From contig JALHMB010000010.1 of assembly GCA_022844275.1 (NCBI GenBank), positions 48,957-112,956 of the forward strand: DNA of 64,000 nucleotides, written 5' to 3'. The DNA is from Hyphomicrobiaceae bacterium. Its GTDB lineage: Bacteria; Pseudomonadota; Alphaproteobacteria; Rhizobiales; Hyphomicrobiaceae. Both the position numbers and the translations under genes were made by a program. Positions 10,314 to 21,130 of this stretch are shown piece after piece. The notes beneath the pieces were generated by a model. The model did not search any database. It was not told the DNA's origin and saw only the letters and a program-made list of their open reading frames with translations. Numbering within the stretch: the first letter of the stretch is position 1; every line of letters begins with the position of its first letter.

Positions 10314-10353
10314 AAGTTCCGGGAGGGTTTGCCTCCCGGACTTACGTCTTTCT
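10314..10353. terminator. Bidirectional-looking terminator between convergent genes
   Basis: Stem TCCGGGAGG / CCTCCCGGA (10318-10326 with 10332-10340, loop GTTTG), extended by AAG/CTT, then a short U-rich tail on the plus strand. It sits just after the TadD-like gene and before the end of the convergent ThDP-enzyme gene. Confidence 0.6.
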
Positions 10354-10453
10354 AGCTCGCAGCCTCAGGTGAGATCTGTCCGCTTGGCGGCCGCGGGCAT
10401 GGCACTACGGATTGAGGCGACAGCACCTCTTTCCAGCAGCCCGCGGCGATAAA

Positions 10454-12082
10454 TCAGAGCCGCGAGACTTCCGTCTCTTTCGACGTGATGAACTCGAGCA
10501 GCGCCGGCTGCCCCTTCTGGGTTGCAGCAATGCCGCGCTTGATGGCCGCGACGATGTCGTCCGGCTTCTCGACGCGCTCGCCGTAGCCGCCGAACGCGCG
10601 TGCCATGGCGGCATAGTCGCCCGAGATGTCCGTCGAGCGATACTTCTCCGTCGAGATGGGCATCACCTTGAGCTCGATTGCCATGGAGAAGTTGTTCAGC
10701 AGGATCGACATGATCGGGATGCGCTCGCGCACGGCCGTCTCGAAGTCCATGCCCGTGAAGCCGATTGCCGCATCACCCCACACGTTGATGCAGAGCTTGT
10801 CCGGCTTGGCGAGCTTGGCGCCCATGGCAAAGCCGAGGCCCGCGCCGAGCTGGGTCGTCTTGCCCCACCCGATGTAGGAGAGCGGGGTCGTCGACTTCCA
10901 GAATGGCGAGAGCTGGTCGCGTGGGCTGCCGGCATCGTGCGTGATGATCGTGTTGGCGATGTCGACGGTCTTCTGCAGATCCCAGAGCACGCGATAGGGA
11001 TTGAGTGGGGCATCGTTGCTCGTGAGCTTTGGCATCCACTTCGCGAGCCAGGGCTCGTTCGTGTCACTGATCTCCTTGGCAACCTTCTTGGCGTCCTTGG
11101 GCTTGTTGCCGTGGAGCTTGCGCACCTCCGCGAGCATGGCCCCGAGCACGATCTTGGCGTCGCCCGCGATGCCGAGCGCCACTGGCACATCCTTGTTGAT
11201 GTCGCCTGGATCGAGCGTCGCCTGAATAATTCGTGCGCCGGCCGGCATCTTCACGCCGAAGTTCGTCTCGGTGAACGAGCAGCCGATGCCGAAGATGAGA
11301 TCCGACTTGTCGAGGAATGTGCGTACGGCTTGCGGAATGGCGAGACCGCCAGAGCCGAGCGAGAGGGGATGCGTCTCGGGGAAGGCGCTCTTGCCTTCGA
11401 GGCTCGTTGTGACGGGGATGGCGAGCAGCTCGGCGAGCTCCTTGAGCTCGGTCCAGGCTTCGGCCCAGTGCACGCCCTGGCCGGCGTAGATGACCGGCCG
11501 CTTGGCCGCGACCAGAATCTTGGCAGCTTCGGCCACGGCCGAGAGATCGGTGCCGGTGCGGATGCGCTGTGGGACGACGTAGTCCTTGGGATCGACCTCC
11601 TCATTCCAGAGGTCGGTCGGGATCTCGACGAGCACCGGCCCGCCGCGGCCTGACTTCAGGTTCTGGAAGGCGCGGCGGAAGATGTTCGGGATCTCCTTGG
11701 CCGAGGTAATCGGCTCGGCGGTCTTGGTGATGGAGCGCATGGAGACGGAGGCATTGTAGTTGCGCTCGACCCAGGCGAGCCGGCGCTGGTAGCCCATTGG
11801 GAGCACGAGGATCGGAACGCTCTCGCTATAGGCCTGCGCGACGCCACCGTAGGCGTTCTCGGTGCCCGGGCCGTGCTGCATGGCGAATACGCCGATCGTC
11901 TTGCCGGAGGTCACCCGGCTGACTGCGTCCGCCATGTGGAGGCCGACGCGCTCCTGGCGGACGATGATAGGGCGGATATCGAACTTGGCCGCGTGCTCGA
12001 GGATGTGATTGACGGGGTAGCCAATGATGTACTCAACGCCTTCCTGCTTGAGGATGGCGGAAATCGCATCTCCCACCTTCAT
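10454..12082 (-). CDS. Thiamine-diphosphate-dependent enzyme, acetolactate synthase-like
   Basis: 542-residue ThDP enzyme with the three-domain plan of the acetolactate synthase/decarboxylase superfamily. The N-terminal Pyr domain carries a candidate catalytic Glu in VRQERVGLHMADA and AMQHGPGTENAYGG. A central Rossmann-like domain is at about 190-330. The C-terminal PP domain has the Mg-ThDP motif GDAAIGFTGMDFETAVRERI ending in LLNN; the usual third residue of GDG is Ala here. Start 12082 (MKVGDAISAIL) is chosen because GGAAGGAAA precedes it. No regulatory subunit (ilvH) is adjacent, so branched-chain acetolactate synthesis is unlikely; the substrate is unknown. Confidence 0.88.
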   Translation of the reverse strand: MKVGDAISAILKQEGVEYIIGYPVNHILEHAAKFDIRPIIVRQERVGLHMADAVSRVTSGKTIGVFAMQHGPGTENAYGGVAQAYSESVPILVLPMGYQRRLAWVERNYNASVSMRSITKTAEPITSAKEIPNIFRRAFQNLKSGRGGPVLVEIPTDLWNEEVDPKDYVVPQRIRTGTDLSAVAEAAKILVAAKRPVIYAGQGVHWAEAWTELKELAELLAIPVTTSLEGKSAFPETHPLSLGSGGLAIPQAVRTFLDKSDLIFGIGCSFTETNFGVKMPAGARIIQATLDPGDINKDVPVALGIAGDAKIVLGAMLAEVRKLHGNKPKDAKKVAKEISDTNEPWLAKWMPKLTSNDAPLNPYRVLWDLQKTVDIANTIITHDAGSPRDQLSPFWKSTTPLSYIGWGKTTQLGAGLGFAMGAKLAKPDKLCINVWGDAAIGFTGMDFETAVRERIPIMSILLNNFSMAIELKVMPISTEKYRSTDISGDYAAMARAFGGYGERVEKPDDIVAAIKRGIAATQKGQPALLEFITSKETEVSRL

Positions 12083-12562
12083 GGCTTTTCCTTCCCTGTT
12101 TGGCCGCCGGCCGGCCTTTGACCTTATTTTCCATCGAAGCACGCGCGGGTCCGACGGCCAAGCATCGGATACTGCAGATCTGGTGCGCCGGCCGTGTCTT
12201 CGCGGGCTAATCGCTCGTCTGCCGAGAGCAGTACGGGTACGATATGCTCGTCGAAGACTTTCTGTGCGGTTATATTAATCACTGATAAACCACGATCTAC
12301 GTCGCAAAACTGGCGGATCTTGCAAGCATTCGCAAGTATAATATCATGCCATGGGCGGAATATTGGCGTAGTGTACTCAAGGTCATGGATGAGGTATTTA
12401 ATATGTTGTTTCCCAATATGGATTTCTTTCGGCGAAATATGTTATTTTTACTGGTCATTAATTTGCTCGGCGTAGGGTGACCACAAGTTCGGCCGCTAAT
12501 CAATGAACGGCGGGCTTCGACCCACGAGGTCGCGGAGTTAGTCAGAGTGGGAGAGTGATATC
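12083..12562. other. AT-rich intergenic stretch upstream of the Flp pilin gene
   Basis: 480 bases without a supportable gene. Roughly 12260-12480 is strikingly AT-rich compared with the GC-rich surroundings (runs such as ATGTTATTTTTACTGG). The open frames here have unnatural composition (many Cys/Trp/Ile), and none has a convincing ribosome-binding site. It probably carries the pilin promoter and could be a target for the H-NS-like protein encoded at 16645-16971; both are inferences. Confidence 0.5.
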
Positions 12563-12739
12563 ATGAAGACCCTCGTTCGTTTTGCGAAGTGTGAGTCGGG
12601 CGCCACGGCCATCGAGTACGGCCTCATCGCCGCCCTGATCTCGGTTGCGATTATCGGCATCCTCGGCACGGTTGGCGACAGCCTCACGACCACGTTCACG
12701 CGCATCAACACCGAGCTGACGACTGCCAACGGCAGCTGA
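12563..12739 (+). CDS. Flp/Fap-type pilin
   Basis: 58-residue type IVb pilin of the Flp family. After a short basic leader (MKTLVRFAKCESG) comes the processing site with the invariant Glu-Tyr pair, G/ATAIEYGLIAALISVAIIG, followed by a hydrophobic helix and a short polar tail ending TANGS. A prepilin peptidase would cleave after the Gly. GGGAGAG lies 6-12 bases upstream of the ATG. The gene is followed by a strong terminator, so it is probably monocistronic; no tad/cpa assembly genes are adjacent. Confidence 0.92.
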   Translation: MKTLVRFAKCESGATAIEYGLIAALISVAIIGILGTVGDSLTTTFTRINTELTTANGS

Positions 12740-12800
12740 TTTCCGGCGTACCTGACGGCGGCCTACGCCGCCCTCAGATGCCAGAATTTGACGAACAGTG

Positions 12801-12835
12801 CGCTCGCCCCTATCCGGGGCGGGCGTTCTGCTTTT
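12801..12835 (+). terminator. Intrinsic terminator after the Flp pilin gene
   Basis: GCTCGCCCC (12802-12810), loop TATCC, GGGGCGGGC (12816-12824): a 9-bp GC-rich stem with one G.U pair, followed by TTCTGCTTTT. It is 62 bases after the pilin stop and also separates the pilin from metH. Confidence 0.85.
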
Positions 12836-12961
12836 GTCGACTGACGTCCCCCGCGGGGCATCCTTGAGTTTCCGCTGATTTCATATACACGTGACCGCGA
12901 ATCTGCCCGCGGCCGTGTCGGACGCGGGTCCCGATGCATCTTTGCCGGACCTGCGTCTCAT

Positions 12962-15652
<2,691 letters not shown>

Positions 15653-16644
15653 ATTTTCATGGACGGCCTATCGGCCGGCGTGCGATCGCACGCTCATGAA
15701 GTGGCGTGGGGACTTCCAGTCCCTCGAAGCAGGCCCGCGGCAAATTCTGACCTCTCGCCATGGTCGCCGCGGGCATTAGCAACGCGGCAAGGTTGCGAAG
15801 CACCCTTCCCAAAAACAAAGCCGGCCAACGGGCCGGCTTTTTATTTGTGGCCGTCGTGACGGCGGGTACGTGATTAGGGCCTAGTTGGCGGATGCAGTGG
15901 TTTGACACGCCAGCGCAGATCGTCGAACTCGAAAAGCCTACGGCTTCGGGGCCCATTCCAACCGGACCTGCCGGTTGTCGTACCCGAGCGACTGCGATGT
16001 GGAAGACGGCGTGTTGGCATTGGCCACTCCATCGTCGTTGGAAAGCCCCACGATTCCCTGCCGAGCAATTTCAGACGTCCGAGCGAGGAAAGTGCCGCGT
16101 TCTGCGCGCGCCACGGCCTCGAGCGGACGACGGATTCCGTCGTATCGGGTGCAATGAAGGCTGTTGAGGATGAGCTTAGTGGTCGTAAACGGGGGAAGAT
16201 CAGGCAGCGGTCCCATCCATGTCCGCCGGATCCCAGTCTTGCTGTTCGAACGCGTCGCCAGCATGCCCTCGCTCATTGCGTCGCCGACAGTGCATCAGCA
16301 CCTAGGCAGCAGGTAATCAACGCAACGACTCACGACCAGCTTGATGCCGGCGCGTGAAAAGCGGAAATCGCCGCTTTCCCCAGGATGATAGGTGATTCGT
16401 ATGACATTCGGGTAGCGGGGTGCCTGCCATAAGTTCAGGCGGCCACGCCGAATTTCCGGACGGCTGATGCCGGAGCGCTACGCCGCTGAGGACACAAGGT
16501 TCGCAACAGCAACCTGTGCCGGCGATCCACGCAAAAGAAATGGCCGCCGGAATGCCACCTGAAATGGGCGCTCCGACGGCAATGATCTCTATAATCCCAG
16601 GCGCCGGGCGGATAAACCGCCGTGCTCGGTGAATTCGGCAGAGG
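15653..16644. other. Nearly 1 kb without a supportable gene
   Basis: Apart from the metH terminator at 15817-15845, I see no convincing gene. Several overlapping frames of 60-150 codons occur on both strands, but none has a good ribosome-binding site or recognisable family. The least implausible is a minus-strand frame at 15938-16276 whose end reads QVRLEWAPKP. The segment may be decayed coding DNA or hold small RNAs. Confidence 0.4.
15817..15845 (+). terminator. Intrinsic terminator downstream of metH
   Basis: AAAGCCGGCC (15817-15826), loop AACG, GGCCGGCTTT (15831-15840), then TTATTTG. The 10-bp stem begins with A and ends in T runs, so it could work in both directions. It lies 165 bases after the metH stop. 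Confidence 0.85.
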
Positions 16645-16971
16645 TCAGATGGCAAAATCGCTGAGCTTCGAGCCTTTGGCGAGCTTTGCCGTCAGCCATT
16701 TCGGCTGCCGGCCGCGGCCGGTCCAGGTCTCTTCCGGATTATCCTTGTTGCGGAATTTCACCGCGACTTTGCCGCCATTGCCACGCTTTCCCGCGCGGCC
16801 CGACCCGGCGAGATCCTCGATCTTGTAACCGAGGCTTTCGGCCATCGCGATTACCTTCTGGCGGGCCGTCGTGAACTCGTTGCGCCGCGCGGCGACGATA
16901 GCCTTTGCAAGGCGAGCCTCGTGATCGAGCAGCTCTTTCAGAGACATCTTGTCGTAGTTCACGGTCGCCAT
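16645..16971 (-). CDS. H-NS/HvrA-family nucleoid-associated protein
   Basis: 108-residue DNA-binding protein. The N-terminal oligomerisation helix is LKELLDHEARLAKAIVAAR, followed by a linker, and the C-terminal H-NS DNA-binding domain carries KFRNKDNPEETWTGRGRQP then KWL, matching the family core TWTGRGRxPxW. Such proteins (HvrA, H-NS, Bv3F) bind AT-rich DNA and silence or tune transcription. Start 16971 (MATVNYDKM) is preferred; an in-frame ATG at 17010 is possible. A likely local target would be the AT-rich pilin upstream region, which is inference only. Confidence 0.92.
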   Translation of the reverse strand: MATVNYDKMSLKELLDHEARLAKAIVAARRNEFTTARQKVIAMAESLGYKIEDLAGSGRAGKRGNGGKVAVKFRNKDNPEETWTGRGRQPKWLTAKLAKGSKLSDFAI

Positions 16972-17457
16972 CTTCTTACCTCGTGCTCCTTTAGTGCGGG
17001 TCGGGGGCATGTTGAAACTCGTGTTGTGGGCGCTTTTTATTTGCGTTTCGCCGGCCGCGCAATATGCAATCGCGCGTATTTTGCCGGACGTGCGTGCCAG
17101 TGTGTTCTGAATGGTGCAGAGATCGGGAATATATTGATGTTTTTGGCTTGGAGCAAGGAGCCGTTGCATCCGCTGGCGCTTTGCCATGTTCCGGTATATG
17201 CCGTAAATATTCTCGGGTCGATTGCATTCCATTTCGGCAATAATGCCATTCGTTCGCGTGCGGATTTAGGGGGATTTGCGGGCGAAATTTTAATTGGCTC
17301 ATCGCCGGAAATTGCTCGGCTCATGAGGCGAACGCGATGTTAGCACCCGCCGAGGTCGGCTGCTAACGTTATGAATTGCCTGTATAAAGGAATTGCGAGC
17401 GCGCGTGATCCGGGTATCCTCATGGGATATCTGCTGCGACGAGAAAGGAAGCTAGGC
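16972..17457. other. Divergent intergenic region between the H-NS-like gene and usg
   Basis: 486 bases with no supportable gene. The region is moderately AT-rich and should hold promoters for both flanking genes. The H-NS reading frame stays open to 17232, but that extension lacks homologue-like composition. No clear operator or riboswitch was recognised. Confidence 0.4.
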
Positions 17458-17727
17458 ATGGCGGATCGCGACGCCCTTGTGCAATGGCAGGGCTTCAGCC
17501 TGACTACGGCCGAGATACTCTATCGCTTGCCCGATCATCCTTCGCTGCTCCAAACTTATATTTGGCAGGAATACGATCTGCATCCGCTCTATCCGCGGCT
17601 GAAGGCCTTTCTCGGTTTCTGGACGGCCAACCTAGATGGCCGGCTTTTTCGCATAACGGTCGCCCATAAGGCGTTGCTCTCGCCGCGGGAGCTGAGAATT
17701 GCTGCCGCTGACTTCCATTTGAATTGA
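17458..17727 (+). CDS. usg: Usg family protein
   Basis: 89-residue protein of the alphaproteobacterial Usg family, named for its place upstream of trp genes in Caulobacter; the molecular function is unknown. The conserved core is FSLTTAEILYRLPDHPSLLQ then TYIWQEYDLHPLYPRL, with FLGFWTANLDGRLFRITVAH after it. Start 17458 is chosen from AAAGGAAG about 9 bases upstream and the usual family length; the frame stays open upstream to 17371. No trp genes are nearby, so the context gives no clue to its role. Confidence 0.88.
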   Translation: MADRDALVQWQGFSLTTAEILYRLPDHPSLLQTYIWQEYDLHPLYPRLKAFLGFWTANLDGRLFRITVAHKALLSPRELRIAAADFHLN

Positions 17728-17919
17728 TAACGCGCGAATTGAACACCCGAAGCGCTCCAATCCACAGTCCACCCACCGGCCGCGAAGCAGCTGCGTTGAC
17801 CCGAGACCCCGACTCAGGGCTCGGATACTGGGAGCGTGGGATGGGGCAGTCCATCCTATCTCTAAGGGGGCGGGTTTTGCCCGAGTAGGCAGGCCCTCCG
17901 GGGGAGCTTGGGGGTTATC

Positions 17920-18771
17920 GTGGAACCTGATCTGGCCAGCCATGCACCGCAGCGTCGCCGCGGTGGCTTGCCGCGCATGTACGTAGCGGCCTGGGTGGTG
18001 ATGTCGAGCATCGCGCTGACGTATCTCGTCACGCTGTCGGTTCGCCCAGACCTTGCCGCGGGCTTTGGCGAGCAGGTGACGGCGCTTGTTGGCATCGAAC
18101 CCACATCGATCGAGGACGAGGAAGCGCGCGAGGCTCGCGTTGAGCAGATGCGAACGGAAATCGCGGCCCTGCGGAGCAGCCTCGAGGTCGTGCAGCGGGA
18201 AGCGGCAGGCCTGCGATCCGAGATTGCGGCGCGCGCGGAGCAGGAGAACGCCCTCGCCGCACGCCTCGCGGCTATCGAGGCGCAGCGCGTGCCCGAGCAG
18301 GGCTTGCCGCTCACGACGGCGAGTGTGAATCGCGGTCCGCTCGAGGGAATGGGCGCGAGCGGACCGGCGGCGCTCGCTGGTCGAGCCGTCGACGGCCAGG
18401 TAGTCGAGACGCCGCGCGCCTCGGAGATTCCTGCGCGCAAGCCACCGGTCGAGAGCGAGCGCGTGACGTTCGGTACGCCGCAAGTGAAGCCGGCAACCAG
18501 CGCGCCTGAGAGTCCCAGAGGTATACAGATTGCGACCGGCCCTTCCGTCGACGCCCTGCGTATCAGCTGGATGCTGCTGTCCGAGCGACACAAGGAAATT
18601 CTCAGGAGCTATGAGCCGCGCTTCGTGCCGTCGACGAGCGGCAGCGGACCTGCATACCGTCTGATTGCGGGGCCGATCGATAGCACAGGCGCGGCCAACA
18701 AGGTTTGCGCTGAGCTGCGGGCGAAGCGCGTGACGTGCGGTGTCTCGGCCTTCGGCGGCGAGCCTCTTTAG
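17920..18771 (+). CDS. Inner-membrane protein with coiled coil and SPOR-like C-terminus
   Basis: 283 residues from GTG 17920, which has a GGGGG stretch upstream; TTG 17908 is an alternative. One transmembrane helix at about 20-42 (YVAAWVVMSSIALTYLVTL) is followed by a Glu/Arg/Ala-rich coiled coil (about 70-130), a Pro/Ser linker, and a C-terminal domain of about 85 residues whose end (AYRLIAGPIDSTGAANKVC then GVSAF) looks like a SPOR domain. SPOR domains bind denuded septal peptidoglycan, which would suggest an envelope or division role. Family not recognised with certainty. Its stop overlaps the convergent DUF1761 stop by 3-4 bases. Confidence 0.75.
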   Translation: MEPDLASHAPQRRRGGLPRMYVAAWVVMSSIALTYLVTLSVRPDLAAGFGEQVTALVGIEPTSIEDEEAREARVEQMRTEIAALRSSLEVVQREAAGLRSEIAARAEQENALAARLAAIEAQRVPEQGLPLTTASVNRGPLEGMGASGPAALAGRAVDGQVVETPRASEIPARKPPVESERVTFGTPQVKPATSAPESPRGIQIATGPSVDALRISWMLLSERHKEILRSYEPRFVPSTSGSGPAYRLIAGPIDSTGAANKVCAELRAKRVTCGVSAFGGEPL

Positions 18772-19217
18772 GCGGACATCAGGAAGAGCACGGTGCTCTG
18801 GATCAGCAGCACGCCGAGCCAGTGACCACTGTCGACAAGCGTTCGTGCGAAGGGCGCGCCATGAAGCGCGTTGGTCGCGGCCAGCGTCGTCACGACGAAG
18901 CCGGTCCAGATCAGCAGCGCCGAGATGAGGGCGCTGCGCAGCGTGAACGGAACGCCGCTGCCGGTGACGTGGCTCAGAATTCCGGAAAGCATCACGACCA
19001 TGACGAGTTGCGCGATGAACGTGATGACGAACGGGAGTGGCGTGAGGCCGCCGCTCGTGGCAGTACCGCCATCTGCGGCTAGGCCGATCCATCGTCTTGC
19101 GAGAAGTCCGTACCAAATGCCACCAAAGAGGAAGCTCGCAACGGCAGCGAAAAAGATGGCGGAAAAGTTGAGCTTGAGGATCGAGAGCTGCGTCATATCT
19201 GCTTCCACTTCCTTCAA
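18768..19217 (-). CDS. DUF1761 family membrane protein
   Basis: 149-residue integral membrane protein with four predicted helices. The N-terminal part LNFSAIFFAAVASFLFGGIW followed by YGLLARRW has the DUF1761 pattern (small residues then GxxWY). Function of the family is unknown. ATG 19196 (MTQLSIL) is a shorter alternative start. The longer start overlaps the stop of the upstream methyltransferase gene by 4 bases, suggesting co-transcription with it. Confidence 0.85.
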   Translation of the reverse strand: MKEVEADMTQLSILKLNFSAIFFAAVASFLFGGIWYGLLARRWIGLAADGGTATSGGLTPLPFVITFIAQLVMVVMLSGILSHVTGSGVPFTLRSALISALLIWTGFVVTTLAATNALHGAPFARTLVDSGHWLGVLLIQSTVLFLMSA

Positions 19218-19861
19218 TGCCGAAGTTGCCAGACGGCGGCCCGCTTGATCTCGGCATCCTCGAGCTCACGGGTAACGGGAACTTCGTAGTGTGCGATCGC
19301 GGAGAAGGCGTCGGTGGGAAAATAGCTCCGGCGCGGATCTCCGACCAGTACGCGACAGCCCGCGCCCGCACATCGGCGCACGAAAGCCATGACGCGCTCG
19401 GCAAGCGGCCGCTCGTAGAACAGATCACCGACAAGAAGGATTTCGCCTTGCGGTGCGTCAATGCTCAGCCAGTCGTCGGTGGTTGCCGTGATCGCGACGC
19501 GGTTCGCAGCCGCGTTGAGGCCCATGGCGCTAACGGCCAGCGCGTCGATGTCCGCCGCCGCGACCTGCCGCGCGCCAGCCTTCGACGCTGCTATGGCGGC
19601 GAGCCCGGAGCCGGCGCCGATGTCGAGAACTGTCTTTCCTTCGAACTCTCCTGGATGATCGAGGACGTAACGCGCGAGCGCCTGACCGCCCGCCCAGGCA
19701 AAAGCCCAGTAGGGTGGCGGCAGGCCCATCTCACCTAGCTCTTCCTCGGTCTTGCGCCAGATCGGTAGAGACTCCTCGGCAAGATGCAGGCGGATCTCCG
19801 GCACCAGCGGCGGCGCCAGCAGCCGCGTATTGGCGAGTATGAAGCTGGTCCGGTCGATCAT
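19214..19861 (-). CDS. ETF-beta lysine methyltransferase homologue (ETFBKMT/METTL20-like)
   Basis: 215-residue seven-beta-strand SAM methyltransferase. The segment PPPYWAFAWAGGQALARYVL just before motif I (VLDIGAGSGLAAIAA), and GDLFYERPLAERV downstream, closely resemble human ETFBKMT/METTL20 and its characterised alphaproteobacterial homologue, which trimethylate lysines of electron transfer flavoprotein beta. In this family the D-L-F-Y block follows strand 4. No etfAB genes are in the window. It could also be annotated generically as a PrmA-like protein methyltransferase; I favour ETF-beta as substrate. Coupled to the DUF1761 gene by a 4-base overlap. Confidence 0.82.
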   Translation of the reverse strand: MIDRTSFILANTRLLAPPLVPEIRLHLAEESLPIWRKTEEELGEMGLPPPYWAFAWAGGQALARYVLDHPGEFEGKTVLDIGAGSGLAAIAASKAGARQVAAADIDALAVSAMGLNAAANRVAITATTDDWLSIDAPQGEILLVGDLFYERPLAERVMAFVRRCAGAGCRVLVGDPRRSYFPTDAFSAIAHYEVPVTRELEDAEIKRAAVWQLRH

Positions 19862-20019
19862 GGGATGTTGGTCTCGGGTGTTGGTGTATCTGGCGCGCGT
19901 CTATGATGATCGAGAAGCGGGGCCGCTACCGCCGAGCCTCATCTCAGGGGTTTGTAGGTAGCCGCCTCCGCCATAGCAACGACTGACGACGCACGCCCGA
20001 TAGGAGCCTGAAACCTACG

Positions 20020-20901
20020 ATGAGCCTGCCCGACCAACCCGTGCTGCGCTTCGCCCCGAGCCCGAACGGCGCGCTGCATCTCGGACATGCGCTCTCGGCG
20101 CTCACGGCTTGGGCGTGGGCTCAGCGGCTCGGCGGGCGCTTTCTGGTGCGAATCGAGGATATCGATCCCGAACGCTCGAGCGAAGCGCACGTCAAGGGGA
20201 TCTTCCGCGATCTCGCTTGGCTCGGTGTGCCCTGGGAGGAGCCCGTGCTCCGCCAGTCGCAGCATCTCGACCGCTACGAAGCCGCAGCGGCCCGGCTCGC
20301 GCATCTCGGCCTGCTCTATCCCTGCTTTGCGAGCCGCCGTGAGATTGCGGAGGCGAATGGCTCACAAGGTGCGCCGCGCGATCCTGATGGCGCACCGCTC
20401 TATCCTGGCCTGCACCGCGGATTGACGCCTGAGGAGATCGCCGCACGTCGACAGAGCGGTAAGCCGTTTGTCATGCGGCTGGACATGGCGAAGGCTTTGG
20501 CGCTAGCGCACGGTCGCCTAGGTGGTGCGCCTCTGGACTTCATCGAGCTCGATGAAGCCGGGGGCGTGCAACGTGTCGCCTGCGATCCGGCGCGCTGGGG
20601 CGATGTCGTGATCCAGCGCAAGGACGTGCCGACGAGCTATCACCTCTCGGTGGTTGTCGACGATGCCTTCCAGGGCATTACGCACGTCACGCGGGGGCGT
20701 GATCTTTTCGTATCGACGGACGTTCACCGCCTTCTCCAGGTGCTGCTCGACCTACCGGCCCCGCTCTACGCGCATCATCGCCTGATCGTCGACGAAAGTG
20801 GCCGCAAGCTCGCCAAGAGCGCCCGCGACACGAGCCTCGCCGAGCTTCGCGCAGCCGGCGCCTCTCCCGCTGATATCCGTCGCATGGTTGGTCTCGGCTG
20901 A
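20020..20901 (+). CDS. gluQ: Glutamyl-Q tRNA(Asp) synthetase
   Basis: 293-residue truncated class I GluRS paralogue without an anticodon-binding domain, which attaches Glu to queuosine in tRNA(Asp). ATP-binding HIGH-like motif is in RFAPSPNGALHLGHALSAL, the KMSKS-like loop in GRKLAKSARDTSL, and the Glu/adenylate region in RIEDIDPERS. Only one Cys (YPCFASRREI) of the E. coli zinc site is evident, so the zinc site may be lost. Length and ending (AELRAAGASPADIRRMVGL) fit GluQRS and exclude full-length GltX. Start ATG 20020 matches family N-termini. Confidence 0.93.
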   Translation: MSLPDQPVLRFAPSPNGALHLGHALSALTAWAWAQRLGGRFLVRIEDIDPERSSEAHVKGIFRDLAWLGVPWEEPVLRQSQHLDRYEAAAARLAHLGLLYPCFASRREIAEANGSQGAPRDPDGAPLYPGLHRGLTPEEIAARRQSGKPFVMRLDMAKALALAHGRLGGAPLDFIELDEAGGVQRVACDPARWGDVVIQRKDVPTSYHLSVVVDDAFQGITHVTRGRDLFVSTDVHRLLQVLLDLPAPLYAHHRLIVDESGRKLAKSARDTSLAELRAAGASPADIRRMVGLG

Positions 20902-21130
20902 TCCAATATGGCTAAGATCCTTCTTCTTTTTGACTTAAGTGGTGCACACCTTAACCGCATTTGCTCCGTACTTGAGCGGCGTCGAGGTGGGAGAAGAATG
21001 CGAGCCTCCATGGGCTCCGCCGCGATACCGACACGCCGGTAATGCGGGCGTGTGCGCGGGTCTGGCCATCCAGCAGGGGATCGGTCGCGCCCGGTTTTCC
21101 TGGGATGAACGCAAGGAAGGGAGTTCGGCA

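Noticed and set aside
10412..11653. 413-codon plus-strand frame
   Set aside because: Antisense to the well-supported ThDP enzyme gene; composition typical of a GC-rich shadow.
12194..12475. 93-codon plus-strand frame in the AT-rich block
   Set aside because: No ribosome-binding site; Cys/Trp/Ile-rich sequence that looks random.
12840..12961. Possible SAM/SAH or cobalamin riboswitch before metH
   Set aside because: The region is only about 120 bases and shows none of the conserved core elements I know for these classes.
15938..16276. 112-codon minus-strand frame in the metH-hns gap
   Set aside because: No recognised family and no ribosome-binding site; kept only as a note in the intergenic entry.
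16317..16655. 112-codon minus-strand frame overlapping the H-NS gene end
   Set aside because: Starts with TTG inside the real gene and has no homologue-like features.
17741..17840. Possible tRNA-like structure after usg
   Set aside because: No T-loop or acceptor stem could be assembled.
17632..19461. 609-codon minus-strand frame
   Set aside because: Runs across the SPOR-like, DUF1761 and methyltransferase genes in a wrong frame; Arg/Ser/His-rich.
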